64,000 nt of DNA, taken from contig JARFIW010000668.1 of assembly GCA_036346225.1 (NCBI GenBank), positions 2,749,001 through 2,813,000 of the forward strand, given 5' to 3'. The notes beneath the pieces were generated by a model, which was not told where the DNA came from, made no database searches, and was given only the letters and a program-made list of their open reading frames with translations. This document shows positions 1 to 11,311 of the stretch, piece after piece; the stretch's first letter is position 1; every line of letters begins with the position of its first letter. The translations under genes were made by a program, and so were the position numbers. This DNA is from Platerodrilus igneus. Taxonomy: Eukaryota; Arthropoda; Insecta; Coleoptera; Lycidae.

Positions 1-66
1 TATTGAAATTGTAAAATTGGAATAGTCTGCATTTGCATTTGATAAGTAAACATCGTAATAAGATGA

Positions 67-485
67 GCGGGAAAGAATTATATCTTAGATGCTATAAAAA
101 TTTTAGAAGAAGTTGTCAAGGAGATGAAAACAAGTTTATCAAACAATTCAACTAGCCAACATTTGAATGGTATGTCTAATGAATCTCTGGTAAATACTAA
201 AATAGTGCAAGATAAACCTACACATGATAATGTTGATGCGAAAGATCAGAACATAGACTCCAAGTCAGACGTTTCTGACAGAAAAAGAGACAACTTAAAT
301 CGTATACTAAAGAGGATTTAAATAAAGCCCTTGACGAAATAAACAAAGGATGGATTACTGGTTCAGAAGCATCCGAAATCTACAATGTTCCAGCTACACT
401 CTATACGAAACTCAGATCAAAGAAAATCGTGTGCAAAATTTGGATATGTATACTACATTTGCCAATTAAAAGGAGGAAAAAGTGA
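67..485 (+). pseudogene. Pipsqueak-type HTH protein fragment (left copy)
   Basis: An open frame from 67 to 321 encodes a lysine-, asparagine- and serine-rich polar segment. The next frame (306-485) then reads an obvious psq-type helix-turn-helix: TKEDLNKALDEINKG, then GSEASEIYNVPATLYTKL, ending in a basic tail and a stop. In the psq family this motif binds DNA and follows the pattern of an acidic/Leu first helix, a Gly turn, and an Ala-A-x-x-Y-x-VP-x-TL second helix. A +/-1 frame change at about 306-320 separates the two parts. No start codon context or upstream BTB domain is visible. It may be a decayed exon of a BTB-psq or pogo-like protein. The psq call is good; the parent gene is not known. 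Confidence 0.55.
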
Positions 486-2750
486 CTTTTGTGTGTGTGT
501 GTGTGTTTTAATGAATAAAATATATTTCTATGTGAAGTGTACCTGTTAAGTATTTGAATTGAAATATAAATATTGTTTCAAACGTTTTGGTTTTATTTAA
601 ATATAATGGTATTGTTAGGATGCAATAAAAATACAGGGTGCGCGCGCGCAAGGATGCATGGTCAGGGGTGCGTACTTACGAGATAGAGGTCTTGGTATAA
701 AATTTCCAGTTTATGTTAAAATTTTCTAAATCAGAACTACTAAAAATTTCACCAAACCCCAAAATATTCGAAATCTAAAGTAGTTACAAAATGCCGAATG
801 TATTCGCTCTGTTGCTCCAGACACCTCAACTTCATTCACTAATAATATGCATAACCATACCCTAATAGCTTCATACTACATTAAATGCAGTTATGATGAC
901 AGGGCATATGTTGGACACCCTCATATACATCCTCTTGATTAGGAATAGTTTGTTATCCGATCTAGCTCGGATTAAATCCAATTTCACCCTATTCTGATGG
1001 AGATAAATTCGAGGAACTTTACCATTAATACGCCCACAACCAGACCTAAATCCGATTATGCAAATAAAGAAATAGTTTAATATTATTACAATATCACAAA
1101 AGTTATACCAACAAATTTTAAAAAACTTGGGGGCACCAAATATTTCAACATTTTCAACGTTATTTCACAAATTCAGCTACTTTTCAAGATAATTGTATTA
1201 TTATTAACCGTTTGAGCACATTACACCCTAAAAATAGTCTTTTTATGCTAACTTGCAAACAAATCAAGATAGCAGAACCTATAAAACACTCATCATCTAT
1301 ATATTGGGAGGGTTAGCAATTGCGTTAGCATAAAATAGTGCATGATATATACCAGAATACAATTAATTGTTTCTGTATTATCATCTAATAAAAGTACATC
1401 ATCGAATATTATAAAAAAAAAAAAAAATCTGAATTTTAATTATGTTAAACAAGATGTATGTGCTCTAACATATTTATTCTTATTCACACCCATGTAAATT
1501 CTCGCTTATAACTAAAGATTCTATTATACCCATATACCAACATTTCCTAATACACCTGAAGTTAATTTAGCTTTCGAGGACTATCAATTATATCATCTAT
1601 AGAATCCTCAGTTGACAACATCTCCATTATATATTAATAATCGAGCGGGTCCTAAGGAAACACTAAAATAAAATAAATATATAAAATATTAAATAATCTA
1701 TCGATGCATACATACCTATAATTAAAACTACCTCCTACACCAAGCATTCGTATTATAAAATATACATCAAATTCGTTCTGATCATTGTTAACTGTTTTAA
1801 AATTGATGCTATAAAATATTTATTGAAACACCGCATCAGAACGGTCCATAACCGATATACTGCGAAACCTTACAATTATATCAGTCATATTTATATGACG
1901 AACAGCCAATCAGTATGGTTAGACTGGAAATGATTATATATCTTCAAACTACCTATTCATTTATCATAATTAGTAAACACCATATAATATCACACCTATA
2001 CAATACCTCTAACTGGCACGCCTCATCCAAGAGGACATTTATAACGTTTTAACGTACAAACGGCTTCATGCTCCTTTTTATCTTGAAGCTCACCAACAAA
2101 CTGACATCAAATTCTGTATTTTCACAATTAAATATTAAATATCTTCCTAACTCCTCGACTGCTAAGTTTCGAGCATTTCCTAAAAATACATATATTATAA
2201 AATCATTTTCCTCTTTTCACCTTACCCAACGGTACTCTACAGCGCATGAAACTATTTTTTATACACTTATTACAATGTATGCCCATTCATACACTGCATA
2301 ATGGGTGGCAATGCAATGTCATAACAGATAGCATTTAAATAGCGCAATAAGTCGATTATTTAGCTCGGTATTCATAACTACTACTCACAATCTATATTTT
2401 ATACTGGTATAAGGTGAACCTTCGCAGCAGACAGCAGAAAATAGACTGAGAATGAAAATCATAAACCTACTCGTATGAATTATTACTAACGAAATATTCC
2501 TAGATAATTACAGCGTAAATTAGTTATTATATATTATGAACTAAACTAAGCTTTCCGCATTAGGTAAATGGGTGATATTAAATGTGCTTTCACTCCTCAT
2601 TTAAGCAGTTATCAATAGTATTATACATGACTCTATGTTTGAATATAATCCGTTTTGGAAATTGTTAATAGATTTATAATTGGATTGTTATGTTCAGGGT
2701 TTTGCAAAAATAGGAATCTCTCATAGGGATGAAAAATTTAAAAACCAAGT
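486..2750. other. AT-rich, C-over-G biased stretch without a gene
   Basis: No coding signal that I can support. The stretch holds a (GT)n run near 490-507, a GCGCGCGCGC run near 640-650, a 15-A run ending near 1427, and a 9-bp inverted pair (CGTTCTGAT near 1774, ATCAGAACG near 1844). On the plus strand C visibly exceeds G, the opposite of the block downstream of about 2850. The same stretch is present at 16953-19217. Confidence 0.6.
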
Positions 2751-2773
2751 GTGGACCTAGGTTAGATAAAGGA

Positions 2774-2814
2774 AAATTAATAGGTTGGGTCCGCGCGGCC
2801 TAACCTATTAATTT
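2774..2814. repeat. Hairpin with perfect 13-bp arms at the composition switch (left copy)
   Basis: AAATTAATAGGTT (2774-2786) is the exact reverse complement of AACCTATTAATTT (2802-2814). The 15-base loop is CG-rich and can pair further through G-U. The hairpin sits between a C-rich plus strand (left) and a G/T-rich plus strand (right). An identical copy lies at 19241-19281. The arms are seen directly; any function (bidirectional promoter, origin, structured RNA end) is inference. Confidence 0.85.
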
Positions 2815-2849
2815 CGAATCACACTGGTCACTGTCTATTCTGTGGCTAA

Positions 2850-5800
2850 CATAACATGTGCATTTGTGAGCGGGTCATGGAGTCATGTGTGCGGCAAATG
2901 ATTGCATGTCGCCGTTGCTGGTGGTTCAGTTTAATCTGCGGCAATTGCATGGTCGGTTAACATGCTGGTATAATTTTCGTTCTCGCTGCTGCTACTGTAA
3001 ATGTTATTGTGCATGTAAATAATCGACGTGCGCTGATGATTGTGCGTTATGCGATTGGTGAATGAAGCTGTAAATGGTTCATGCGCCGCGTTGAACGGTG
3101 GTGGGCGTTTTGTGTGTTTGGGAATGAAACTGTGAGATGGAAGATATGTTGGTGTGTGATGTCGGTGATGACTGAAGGCGTAACCGTTGTATGGCGTTAA
3201 ATGTTCTTGTGGTGTTGATATGACTGATGGTTGAAGATTCATTTGTCTGTGTCGATAAACGATGTGACTGATATAATGTTTGCATTCGTTTATCGTTATG
3301 CGATGGTGTGTTCAATATAGCTCATTACAAAACGTTCGTGATGTTGACGAATGTGCATGTGTTTAATTATGGTATGTGTCGTCGGATATTTATGTTGTTG
3401 TTTGGTGTGGACTCGATGGATATGGTGATGCAGGTGTGTGTGCAGCGTATGGAGTTATAAAGGTGTGGTGATGAGAAATATGTTGCACGTCTTGTTTAAA
3501 AATGATTTTTTTTGAACGCGATGATGTGGCTGATATGTGCGAAGTGGTGTGTTCTGGTATGCGCTCGTATCTGCGCAACATGGATGTTTTGGGTATGCTA
3601 TCTTGTTACTGTTAACAGCTATTTTTAATGTGACGGTGTCTGAAAGAATTGTGACTGGCGTTAATGTGGTGCTGGTGTGCGCATATGTTGTGAAACTGTT
3701 CTTTGTTTCGGGGTGGTTGTGATGTGAGTTCTCGGTGTTCCGTGAATAGGTGAATTAATCGAGCTGAATCGGATTTAATCAGGATGTAACGACAGGGGTT
3801 GCATGCTGTGGCTTTCGTTAATGTGTGCAATGAGGTATGGATGTGCATATTGTAGTGAATGAAGAGGTGTCTCAATGGCGACCGCATTTTGCTGTGACAT
3901 GCTGTTGTTTGTAAGTTCTGTTGAAACTGGTCGCTGAGTCTGGTAATGCTGTGATGACCGTGCATTGCGCGCGCGCATCTGTGCGTCCTGCTGTTGGATA
4001 CCCACGTTTGGCTGTGTTTATTTCAATTCAATTCACGTAAATATTTTGTTCATTAAAACAAAACCTCGCAAGCATGTAATTTTGCGCGATCGATCTGATT
4101 TCGTGGAGTGGCGTGTTTCTGCTTGTGGTCCTTTTGTTCGTCGGGGCTTTATTCTTTTGTGCGTTGGATGTCTTCTGTCGCGCGCGACGGTGTGATCTCG
4201 CATCAACATGTGTGAGGTTATCTTGCTGACCGGAGAGATTGACCTGTTGGTGGTGATAAACGTTTCATCTCTGACCGTCTTTCTCATCTTTCATGTCAAA
4301 ATGCAGAATTTATTTCATTTTGTATAAAATGCATCGTTGTTGTGTTCTGTTACGCTCGGTTTATGAGATAATTTCATTTGGTGTCTCGATGGTTTGATAA
4401 TCGGCGTCAACGATTCGGCCATGCGGTGAAATATGATCGTCGACTTGTGTTGATCACATCAGGGGTGTGTATGAATTGCTCTGATACGGCATGTGATTCC
4501 TCAATTTGCTCTTTTAATTTCTTTGTCATCTTCCATCTGATGAATAGGTGACATCTTAAGTACCACATTATTTCAGTGGTGTTAAATTGAATAAACTTTT
4601 ATAATATGTTGTGTTCTTTGTTATAAAGGCTGTGCGGCAGTCATGGGCGAATGCACGCGCGGTGGTTCACGCGAATGTTTCGCGTGGCACGAGGATGCGG
4701 AGTAACGGTTATCGTCATGTTACTGTATGGATGTAAATGCGGTTTGCGCAACAATTTGGTTTATCGAGAAGACGCATCATTCTAATGGACATCTGCGTGA
4801 AATATGAATGTTGGGTTTTAAATCTATGTGTTATTTTTAATTCCAATTTTGGTTCCGCCCACTCAAATCGCTGGTTGAGTATGTTATCTCACGCGTTTAT
4901 CATTTTCTGAATGGTCGGTTAACGGGGTTTTAGATGCGTTAAGATGAAAGTGGTCTTTAATAAACGTATGGTTGGTTCTAGAATTTATTACAATATGGTT
5001 GATGCTGCGTATCTTAAGCGTATATTAACGCTGTCGACAAAAATAAAGACGTATTGGTGTCTGTGTAAGTCTACTGTATTACGAGAAAGATACGATTAAG
5101 ATCTCATTGTGATTGGTCTTACATGACGACATGGAATCTGACAAGATAACGGGCGAACTGCAGTTGCTGCAACGTTGGTTCATGTGATGACATCATTTTA
5201 TTTCGGCTGTTTACACAGTGTTTTGATTGACCAGAGGTGACGGATTCGACTCGGACATTATGTTCTCGGCCCGTGCGATCCATGCTGGTATACGAAAAGG
5301 ATAAAGCGCTGCCGGTCGTAGGTGTTTCAGCAATACAGTACAGAAAGTGTGTTATACGGCGCGTGCTGCTATGGTTACGCTCGGGCATCTGATCTATATA
5401 ACGTGTAATGTGGGGTTGAATACCGCTGCTGCTGGCGGTATTCATTGAAAATATTGCCTATCATTCAAAGTATGACGTAAATTTAAAAAATGTTGTATCT
5501 GTGAACAACTGGTTTTTATTGTGGTTTAAAGTGTTTTGAAATAGCATCTGGCACGACTTGCACGGTGCATGTGCACGATCCGTAACGGAGACGTTCCGTT
5601 CACTGTCATTCGAATTGCTGCGTGACGCTAATGACGGACGACGCAGCAATCAGATGACGTCGTTTTCTCGGTGAGCATCTGAAGCTGAGTAAACTCTTCG
5701 GTTGGTTAAAACAAGTCGAATAATTTGTTTTGTACTGAAATCTTTAGAACTGCCGGTGCTGGCGAGTAATGAATCGTTCAGGCGCAAACTATCAAACTGT

Positions 5801-6450
5801 GGGACTGCGGTCACTGGACAAATGCGTTTCGCGGCGCGACAAGCCGTTTGCTCGCCGGCAGAAATGCTGTGCGGTGTAAATGCGACGTACAGTGAGAACA
5901 AACATAAAATGCATCGGCGCTACTGGCTGAAATGGTTGCTGCGTTCAACTGTATGTTATCATAATGCTGTCGATGGGCTCTTTTGGGCTGGCTCGTTAAT
6001 GAAAGAGATACGTGTGAATGTTGCAATTAATGGAACTATGATGTCCTGCACAAAAATGGTTATAACGTCTGCAATCTGGGTGCATCTTAAACAACCATGT
6101 TGTCAGAGGAATTGACATGCGGGTCAGTGATCTGAAGGTGTCTGTTAAATATTTGTAGTGAGTCGACAGAGTTCTGGGTTAGAATGAATGTGAATATGTT
6201 TAAAATGTGAAAATAAAGTTTAAGAATAGTTTTGGAATTTTGGATGGTGAAGGATGTTGGAGGGTGTGTGTGGTGGTGTCATTAAATCTGTTTGAGATTC
6301 TACATAAATTAACTAAATCGCATGAAGATTCTAAAATCAGTCTAATGGGATTATGTGTCTGGTGTGTAGGGTGCTGAAAAAATCTGTGTGATGAAACAGG
6401 CGGTTTATCTGCATGACGAACTGTTGTTGGGTTAAACAAATTAATTTAAA
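2850..6450 (+). other. G/T-skewed, CpG-rich, hairpin-studded block (left copy)
   Basis: About 3.6 kb in which the plus strand has clear excess of G over C and T over A, with many CpG steps, unlike the AT-rich, C-biased flank. Open frames occur on both strands but are short (up to 137 codons), overlap each other and show no domain I recognise, so I do not call genes. Strong local inverted repeats stand out: a self-complementary GTCGCGCGCGAC (4177-4188), CACGCGAA/TTCGCGTG with a 3-base loop (4668-4686), GAATACCGC/GCGGTATTC with an 8-base loop (5418-5443), GTGCATGTGCAC (near 5562-5573) and ATTGCTGCGT/ACGCAGCAAT (5614-5650). G/T excess on one strand is a known mark of transcription in some genomes, so a plus-strand noncoding transcript is one reading. 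An unknown, non-protein-coding mobile element is another. Confidence 0.6.
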
Positions 6451-6761
6451 AAGTATAACTTTGCAGGGCATCGATTTCAAATGTTTGCAATTCGTCTGTA
6501 ACAAGATGTATCGCATGACAAATTTATGGTGCTCAAAGTCGCAGGCAGAAATCTAATGGGGTAGCTGATGAAATTCGGTGAAAAATTGTGGTGATACTGG
6601 TAGTTTATCTCGTGTGGAAATGGAGGGTGAGTGGAAAGTGCGTGTCAAATGGTGGTTTAGCAAGAGCAGAGAGTCAGGAGAGACAAAAAAAGACTTTTGG
6701 TGCGGGTCATGTAATGATTCTGGGGAAATGGTGGTCTGATCTACTCTCGTTTGAACTATCG

Positions 6762-6882
6762 CACAAATAGTAATAGATGCAGAGTCTGCAAATTTCATGG
6801 AAATGGGTAAGTTAGTTTAGGATAGGAAACAATGAGGGTATGCATCTAATTAGTTCCAGGACTGAAGATCTAATGATAATGG
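6762..6882 (+). mobile_element. RTE-like LINE 3'-end fragment (left copy)
   Basis: This fragment matches the extreme 3' end of the RTE-like family seen complete at 48365-48486: a gap-rich but clear run through GGTTAGTTCAGAATAGG-like, CAGTTCTAGGACTGAAGA-like and TAATGATGATG-like segments. The tail here has decayed to TAATGATAATGG. It is noncoding and marks where the G/T-rich block gives way to AT-rich sequence. Confidence 0.7.
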
Positions 6883-7269
6883 TATTTTAAAAGAGCAAGT
6901 CAATACAAATGACAATAACTTTTTATCACAACATAAAATAGACACTCTGTTCACAATTATTAACATAAACAAAAAAATCAATAGCAAGGGTATGAAGGTG
7001 AAACTTTAAAGCTCCAGTAGTTCACTTACACTTGCACAGAATACGCCAGTTACAAATGGGGGAATTAAAAAATATTTGCAGCATAATTGAAAAATATATT
7101 ATAATAAACTAAAATAAACCCAATGTAATCATTTGCTATACAAATTTACTATTTATTTTATACAAAAGCTAACTGGAATATAGTAAATGTAGAGTTTGTG
7201 GTGTTTGTCCATGCAAACCCTAATATAGTTGGACAGAAAAAGTTGGATTGGATGCCTAGGGTCACGCTG

Positions 7270-7520
7270 TTTTTATAGAATCACTTTAGTATAATATTAA
7301 CGTAAGCGCCACCTAGTACATAACGTTGATATTATTATATATTTGAAAACTTTTGCAAAGGAACATGAATCATAAATGATATTAATTATAAAATCCTTAA
7401 ATATAGTTTATATATTAATGCAATATGCTTAGAGAGTAAGTCATATGATATATATATTTGAATTTCTAGCATACTACTGAGATTATTCAAAAATTACGGT
7501 ACTTTATTTTGACATTGTTA
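7270..7520. repeat. Dispersed repeat upstream of the MULE (also near 56.4 kb)
   Basis: The stretch reading TAAGCGCCACCTAGTA, then GAAAACTTTTGCA, then a TAATTATAAAATCC segment is repeated with substitutions at about 56443-56660 and exactly at 23737-23987. Its position just ahead of the MULE reading frames suggests it belongs to a MULE end, but no clear terminal inverted repeat partner was found. Confidence 0.6.
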
Positions 7521-7590
7521 TATTATTTTTGCTTCTATAAGTTTTTATGATTTTTTTTTATCAACGTTGGGTGGTTGGTTACTATTATAA

Positions 7591-7663
7591 AGAGCATACA
7601 GTTGGCGTGAAATATCTAAAGAAGATAGGTATCGTACCTACCAACTTAGATATTTCATGCTCT
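7591..7663. repeat. Nested inverted repeat ahead of the MULE frames
   Basis: Three stems nest inside 73 bp: AGAGCAT (7591-7597) with ATGCTCT (7657-7663), TGAAATATCTAA (7608-7619) with TTAGATATTTCA (7646-7657), and TAGGTA/TACCTA with a 3-base loop (7626-7640). It lies inside a 68-codon open frame (7547-7753) of unknown meaning. The whole is repeated at 24058-24130. Confidence 0.75.
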
Positions 7664-7867
7664 GAATGTAATAATCACGTGATAGATAATTTTGTTTTTC
7701 CCTACCAATCTTTAGACGAACGTCTCGCGGCAGAAATAACGCGGCTGCAATGACAGTTGTAGACAGTTTGAGTTACTTAATTTTTTTGTTTACATAAATT
7801 GGATGAGATCTATGAAAATTACTTATTAATTTTGTTAATCGTGTTATTTGTAAACGAGGAATAAAAA

Positions 7868-10697
7868 ATGAATACTTGCCAAGATTGTGGTTTTGAGTTT
7901 ACACAAAAGGAGAATTTGTATGCCCGTTTAAGAAAGATTCAGGATTTTGAATATAGGAAACCAGTTACTTTAACTAGTAAATTTTTGTGTGATACATGTG
8001 GCAAATCCTTTACCAGTAAATCTACTTTAAGTCGTCATTGCAGAACTATTCATAAAAGTATTTCAATAATTCTCAGCCCGTCAAGAATCAAGTGCTTTTA
8101 TGAAAATTGTACAACACATCTAAAGGAATATAAAAAACTTCGACAACATTTGGCAAATGAAAATCAAATTGAAACTAAACTTGATCAACTACATTTTAAT
8201 TCACAATTAGATTTGAAGATTATTATGCAAAGTGTTAATTATATACTAATTTTATTCTGTTCAACAGAGTTCAAAAACTGGAAAACCAAGAACAGGAAAA
8301 ATCTTTGGCAATGTATATACTTCACACTTCAGCTAAATTATTGTCTGATGGCACCAAAAAGGAGTACTATAATTGCCATCGATCGTACAACTACATTCCA
8401 AAAGGCAAGGGTTTTAGAAGCTTAAAAAGCACAGGCACTAATAAAATTGGAAGTGTTTGTCCTTCAAGAATGGAAGCGACGATAAAGAATGATGGGTCTG
8501 TTGCAGTAGACTTCTGGACAACTCATGTTGGACATACCAATGATATTGGTCGAGTTCTTTTAAGTAAAGAGAGTAAAGCAGAAATTGCAGGTATTTTCGA
8601 ACATAAAATTCTAGTTTAAAATTTTACAGTTGATGTGTTTCAGGAAAATTAAAGGAAGGTGCTACATTTCAACACATATTGGATGATGTTCGTGATTCTG
8701 CTTTAAAACAAAAAAATTCACAGAGAATTTTGTTGTTAGAAACAAAAGTTATGCACAATATTGTTAGGGACTTCAATATTGAGTATGATGTGAAATGTCA
8801 CCTAAATGATGCAATTAGCGTACGGCTCTGGGTAGAGGAGATGATGAACTTAGGAAGCGACTGCCCAGTGTTATATTATAAAAGCCAAGGTGTAGAAGGA
8901 AACCCAAATAACTCAGAAATAATTTTAGATGCTCAAGATTTTGCATTGATCATAATGACTTCTTTTCAACGTGAACAGTTGCTTAAATTTGGGAACGACA
9001 AGGTGTGCGTTGATGGCACACACTGTAGAAATAGTTACAGTACAGTACAGTGGATGAACTTGGTTTAGGGTGCCCAGTGGCATTTTGTTTTTCAAATCGT
9101 GCTGACGAAATGTTTTTTAAGTTGTTTTTGGAAAAATTAAATCAAGAGTGGGTAATATATCAACTACTGTTTTTATGTCTGATGATGCTCCAGCATTTTA
9201 TAATGCATGGTCTTATGTTATGGCCAAGGTACCTCATCGTTGCTATGTACCTGACATGCGTAATTGATGCAAGAATTTGTCAAAAATCAATGGAGGGATT
9301 AAAAAGAAAGTAGTAGTATATAAATCCCCCCAGGCGGCTCCGTGGCGTAGTGGTATGTGTGTGACTACTACGCCCAAAGTCCCGGGTTTGAATCCTGACA
9401 CGGTCCGCTTGAAAAATGTTAGGCGAGCATTTTTCACAAAAATACACCCACGTTCGGATGAGAGGTAAAATGGAGGTCCCGTGTGTGAGTGTTGTCACGC
9501 ACGTTAAAGATCCCTACCTTGCTTGAAACAGCAAGGGTTCGACAAAATTCCAAATTTTCCAGGTAAAAAAAAACTCGCTTCCCTGGCCAATGTAGTACCT
9601 TCGGGTGGAGCATTGGAAAATCACATGTAAAGTATACAAATCTTTTCGTGTTTTATTATAGTGTGTATCTATTGATGAATTTAATGACATTTTAAATCAG
9701 GTAGTAGAAGATCTTTATGCCGATGTTGATACACAATCGTTTGCTGAATAGTTTCATAATAATTATGCAAATCGTTGAACATCCTGGGCATATTGCTATC
9801 GATTGGTTTTAGGAATAAACACTAACATGTATTTTGAATCGATGCACAAAGTTTTGAAGTATGTATTTGGAAAATCAGAAAGTAAAACGTTTGAACAAAA
9901 GCATTAATGCAGTAATGAAGATTGTTTGAGATAGCTTGTTTAAACGTATAATCAAACTTGCAAAGAATACTTCCAATGACAAAATTAATAGAATTAAACA
10001 AAGTCATAAAGCAAGTCTAACAATTACATCAGATTTTATTAGAAGTCTTGAAAATGATAAGGAATTTTTAGTTACGTCGTCCACTTGTGCTTTTCAACAG
10101 TGTCAAGTTACCAGAGTAGATGAGGCCTGTGAAGGTTCATGCCTAAGTTGTACAAAGTGCAGCAGATGTGTTCACACATTTCAATGCACCTGTATTGACA
10201 ACATGATAAAGCTTAACATTTGCAAACACATACATGCTTGTGCAATACAGTTTTACAAATCGAATCTTGACATTGCCACACCTTTGCATATTAGTAAGTT
10301 TAATGAACTTTTCAGCAGTAATATTTTACATGAAGCAAAATCTCCAAAAAATGATATTATTAAAAAAAAGAGCCGAGCTAATAATAGGCCTATGTGAGAA
10401 TGCTTCGTTAACTGACGACGAACATCTGTGTATAATGAAGCAATTTGATAAAATCATTGACACATTAAATAAACCAAAATCTATTGATCTAAAAACTACA
10501 GAGTAGATTAATATTAATAAAAAAGTTGAACATCAGGTGCAGTTTTTTTCAACAAAGAAGAAATCAACAAGAAATAATGATCTTAAAAAGCCTACCCTAA
10601 CAGAAGAAATTTTTATTAGGGATGGTTTGGTTAATAACTCAAACCTTAATGTTAATGTTCTTACAAGATCTGATCATACATCACCTGATTTTATGTT
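7868..10697 (+). pseudogene. MULE (Mutator-like) transposase pseudogene with C2H2 and SWIM fingers
   Basis: Domain order is that of insect MULE transposases. An N-terminal C2H2 pair comes first: finger 1 CQDCGFEF has lost its histidines, while finger 2 CDTCGKSF...HCRTIH is intact. A conserved domain follows (EYYNCHRSYNYIPKGKGF, SVCPSRMEATI, DFWTTHVGHTNDIG; 8370-8590). Then comes the MULE DDE core with VCVDGTHC (first Asp, about 9006) and FMSDDAPAFYNAW (second Asp, about 9175), then WAYCYRLVLGINTNMYFES (about 9787-9840), and a SWIM finger CTCIDNMIKLNICKHIH (about 10190-10230). A 53-bp GT-AG intron at 8591-8643 restores the frame from EIAG to KLKEGATF. At least four frameshifts or stops (near 8270, 9060, 9256, 10370) and a SINE at 9327-9630 show it is dead. 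It spans the right edge of the 8-kb duplication at 7968. Confidence 0.85.
9327..9630 (+). mobile_element. tRNA-headed SINE inside the MULE
   Basis: An A-box-like TGGCGTAGTGG (about 9343) and a B-box-like GGTTTGAATCC (about 9384) mark an RNA polymerase III promoter of tRNA origin. They are followed by a body that contains CACGTTAAAGATCC, a word typical of the conserved central domain of several invertebrate SINEs. The insertion is bounded by an imperfect 12-bp target duplication, AGTATATAAATC (9315-9326) and AGTATACAAATC (9631-9642). The MULE reading resumes beyond it. The family name is not certain. Confidence 0.8.
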
Positions 10698-10709
10698 AAG
10701 ATAAGACAG

Positions 10710-11310
10710 TGTATTACCTCAGTAGAAAGTAGGTTTAATTAACGCTAAAGCTTATAAGGTTGGATTTTGTTATTCTTTCTCTTGTTTGGGAATAAAATCC
10801 GATGGGGAAACCACTCGCAGAAATACATGTACAAATTACTGGAAATCATTACAATCCCAGCGATTTTGATGGGAAACGTACAAGTATGCAACTAATCTAA
10901 TTTAATCCTCAGTTCTCACTTTGTTTTATCAGTGTTACAACCGCTGGCAAATTATTGTAATTTTGTCAATTCTGTCTGATTGAGTGTTTTTATATTAACA
11001 GTGCAGTATTTTATAGTTTTACTTTTAGTCGGAGTACCAAAATAATCTTAATTTTCTACCTTGTTTTTTTACATATTTCAGTCGACTGACAGTGCAAACA
11101 AAATTCTCAACAAAATAAAATTAGTTTCTTTCTTAATTAATTTAAGTATTTATTGAGAATGTATATGGGTACATAACGTGTTCACTTTTTAAAAAATAAA
11201 AATACAATTTTTAAAACCTCAAGCCTCTATTGCTATTATTAAACACTTTTCACTCGAGTAATTAATAATTTACAAATCAAATTAAAGAAATCTCAGCAAA
11301 ATACCTTTAA
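10710..11310. other. Unassigned AT-rich sequence
   Basis: Lies between the MULE 3' end and the next LINE fragment. I see no gene, no clear repeat and no terminal inverted repeat matching the MULE 5' side. Confidence 0.5.
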
Positions 11311-11311
11311 A

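Larger units (their letters stand above)
1..7968 (+). repeat. 8-kb duplication, left copy (left edge outside the window)
   Basis: This stretch recurs at 16468-24434 in the same orientation with a constant offset of 16467. Every open frame in it reappears with the same length and translation. The only difference I found is one A fewer in the A-run just before the MULE start codon of the right copy. The match begins at the first base of the window, so the true left end is not visible. It ends at 7968, inside the first zinc-finger coding stretch of a MULE. Because the MULE reads on coherently past 7968 here, this copy looks like the ancestral arrangement and the right copy the truncated one. A recent tandem duplication and an assembly artefact are both possible. 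Confidence 0.95.

Noticed and set aside
2068..2301. 77-codon frame on the plus strand
   Set aside because: No domain, no splice context, and composition like the surrounding AT-rich noncoding DNA.
2774..2814. Viral replication-origin hairpin of an integrated DNA virus
   Set aside because: There is a hairpin and a skew switch, but no replication or capsid protein could be recognised in the flanking 6 kb.
2931..6115. Many overlapping 60-137-codon frames on both strands in the G/T-rich block
   Set aside because: They overlap one another on opposite strands, show skew-driven composition (His/Ser/Thr-rich on minus) and no domain. They are best explained by biased base composition.
9334..9405. 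A free-standing tRNA gene
   Set aside because: A- and B-box-like words are present, but the cloverleaf is poor and the sequence is the head of a SINE with its own target duplication.
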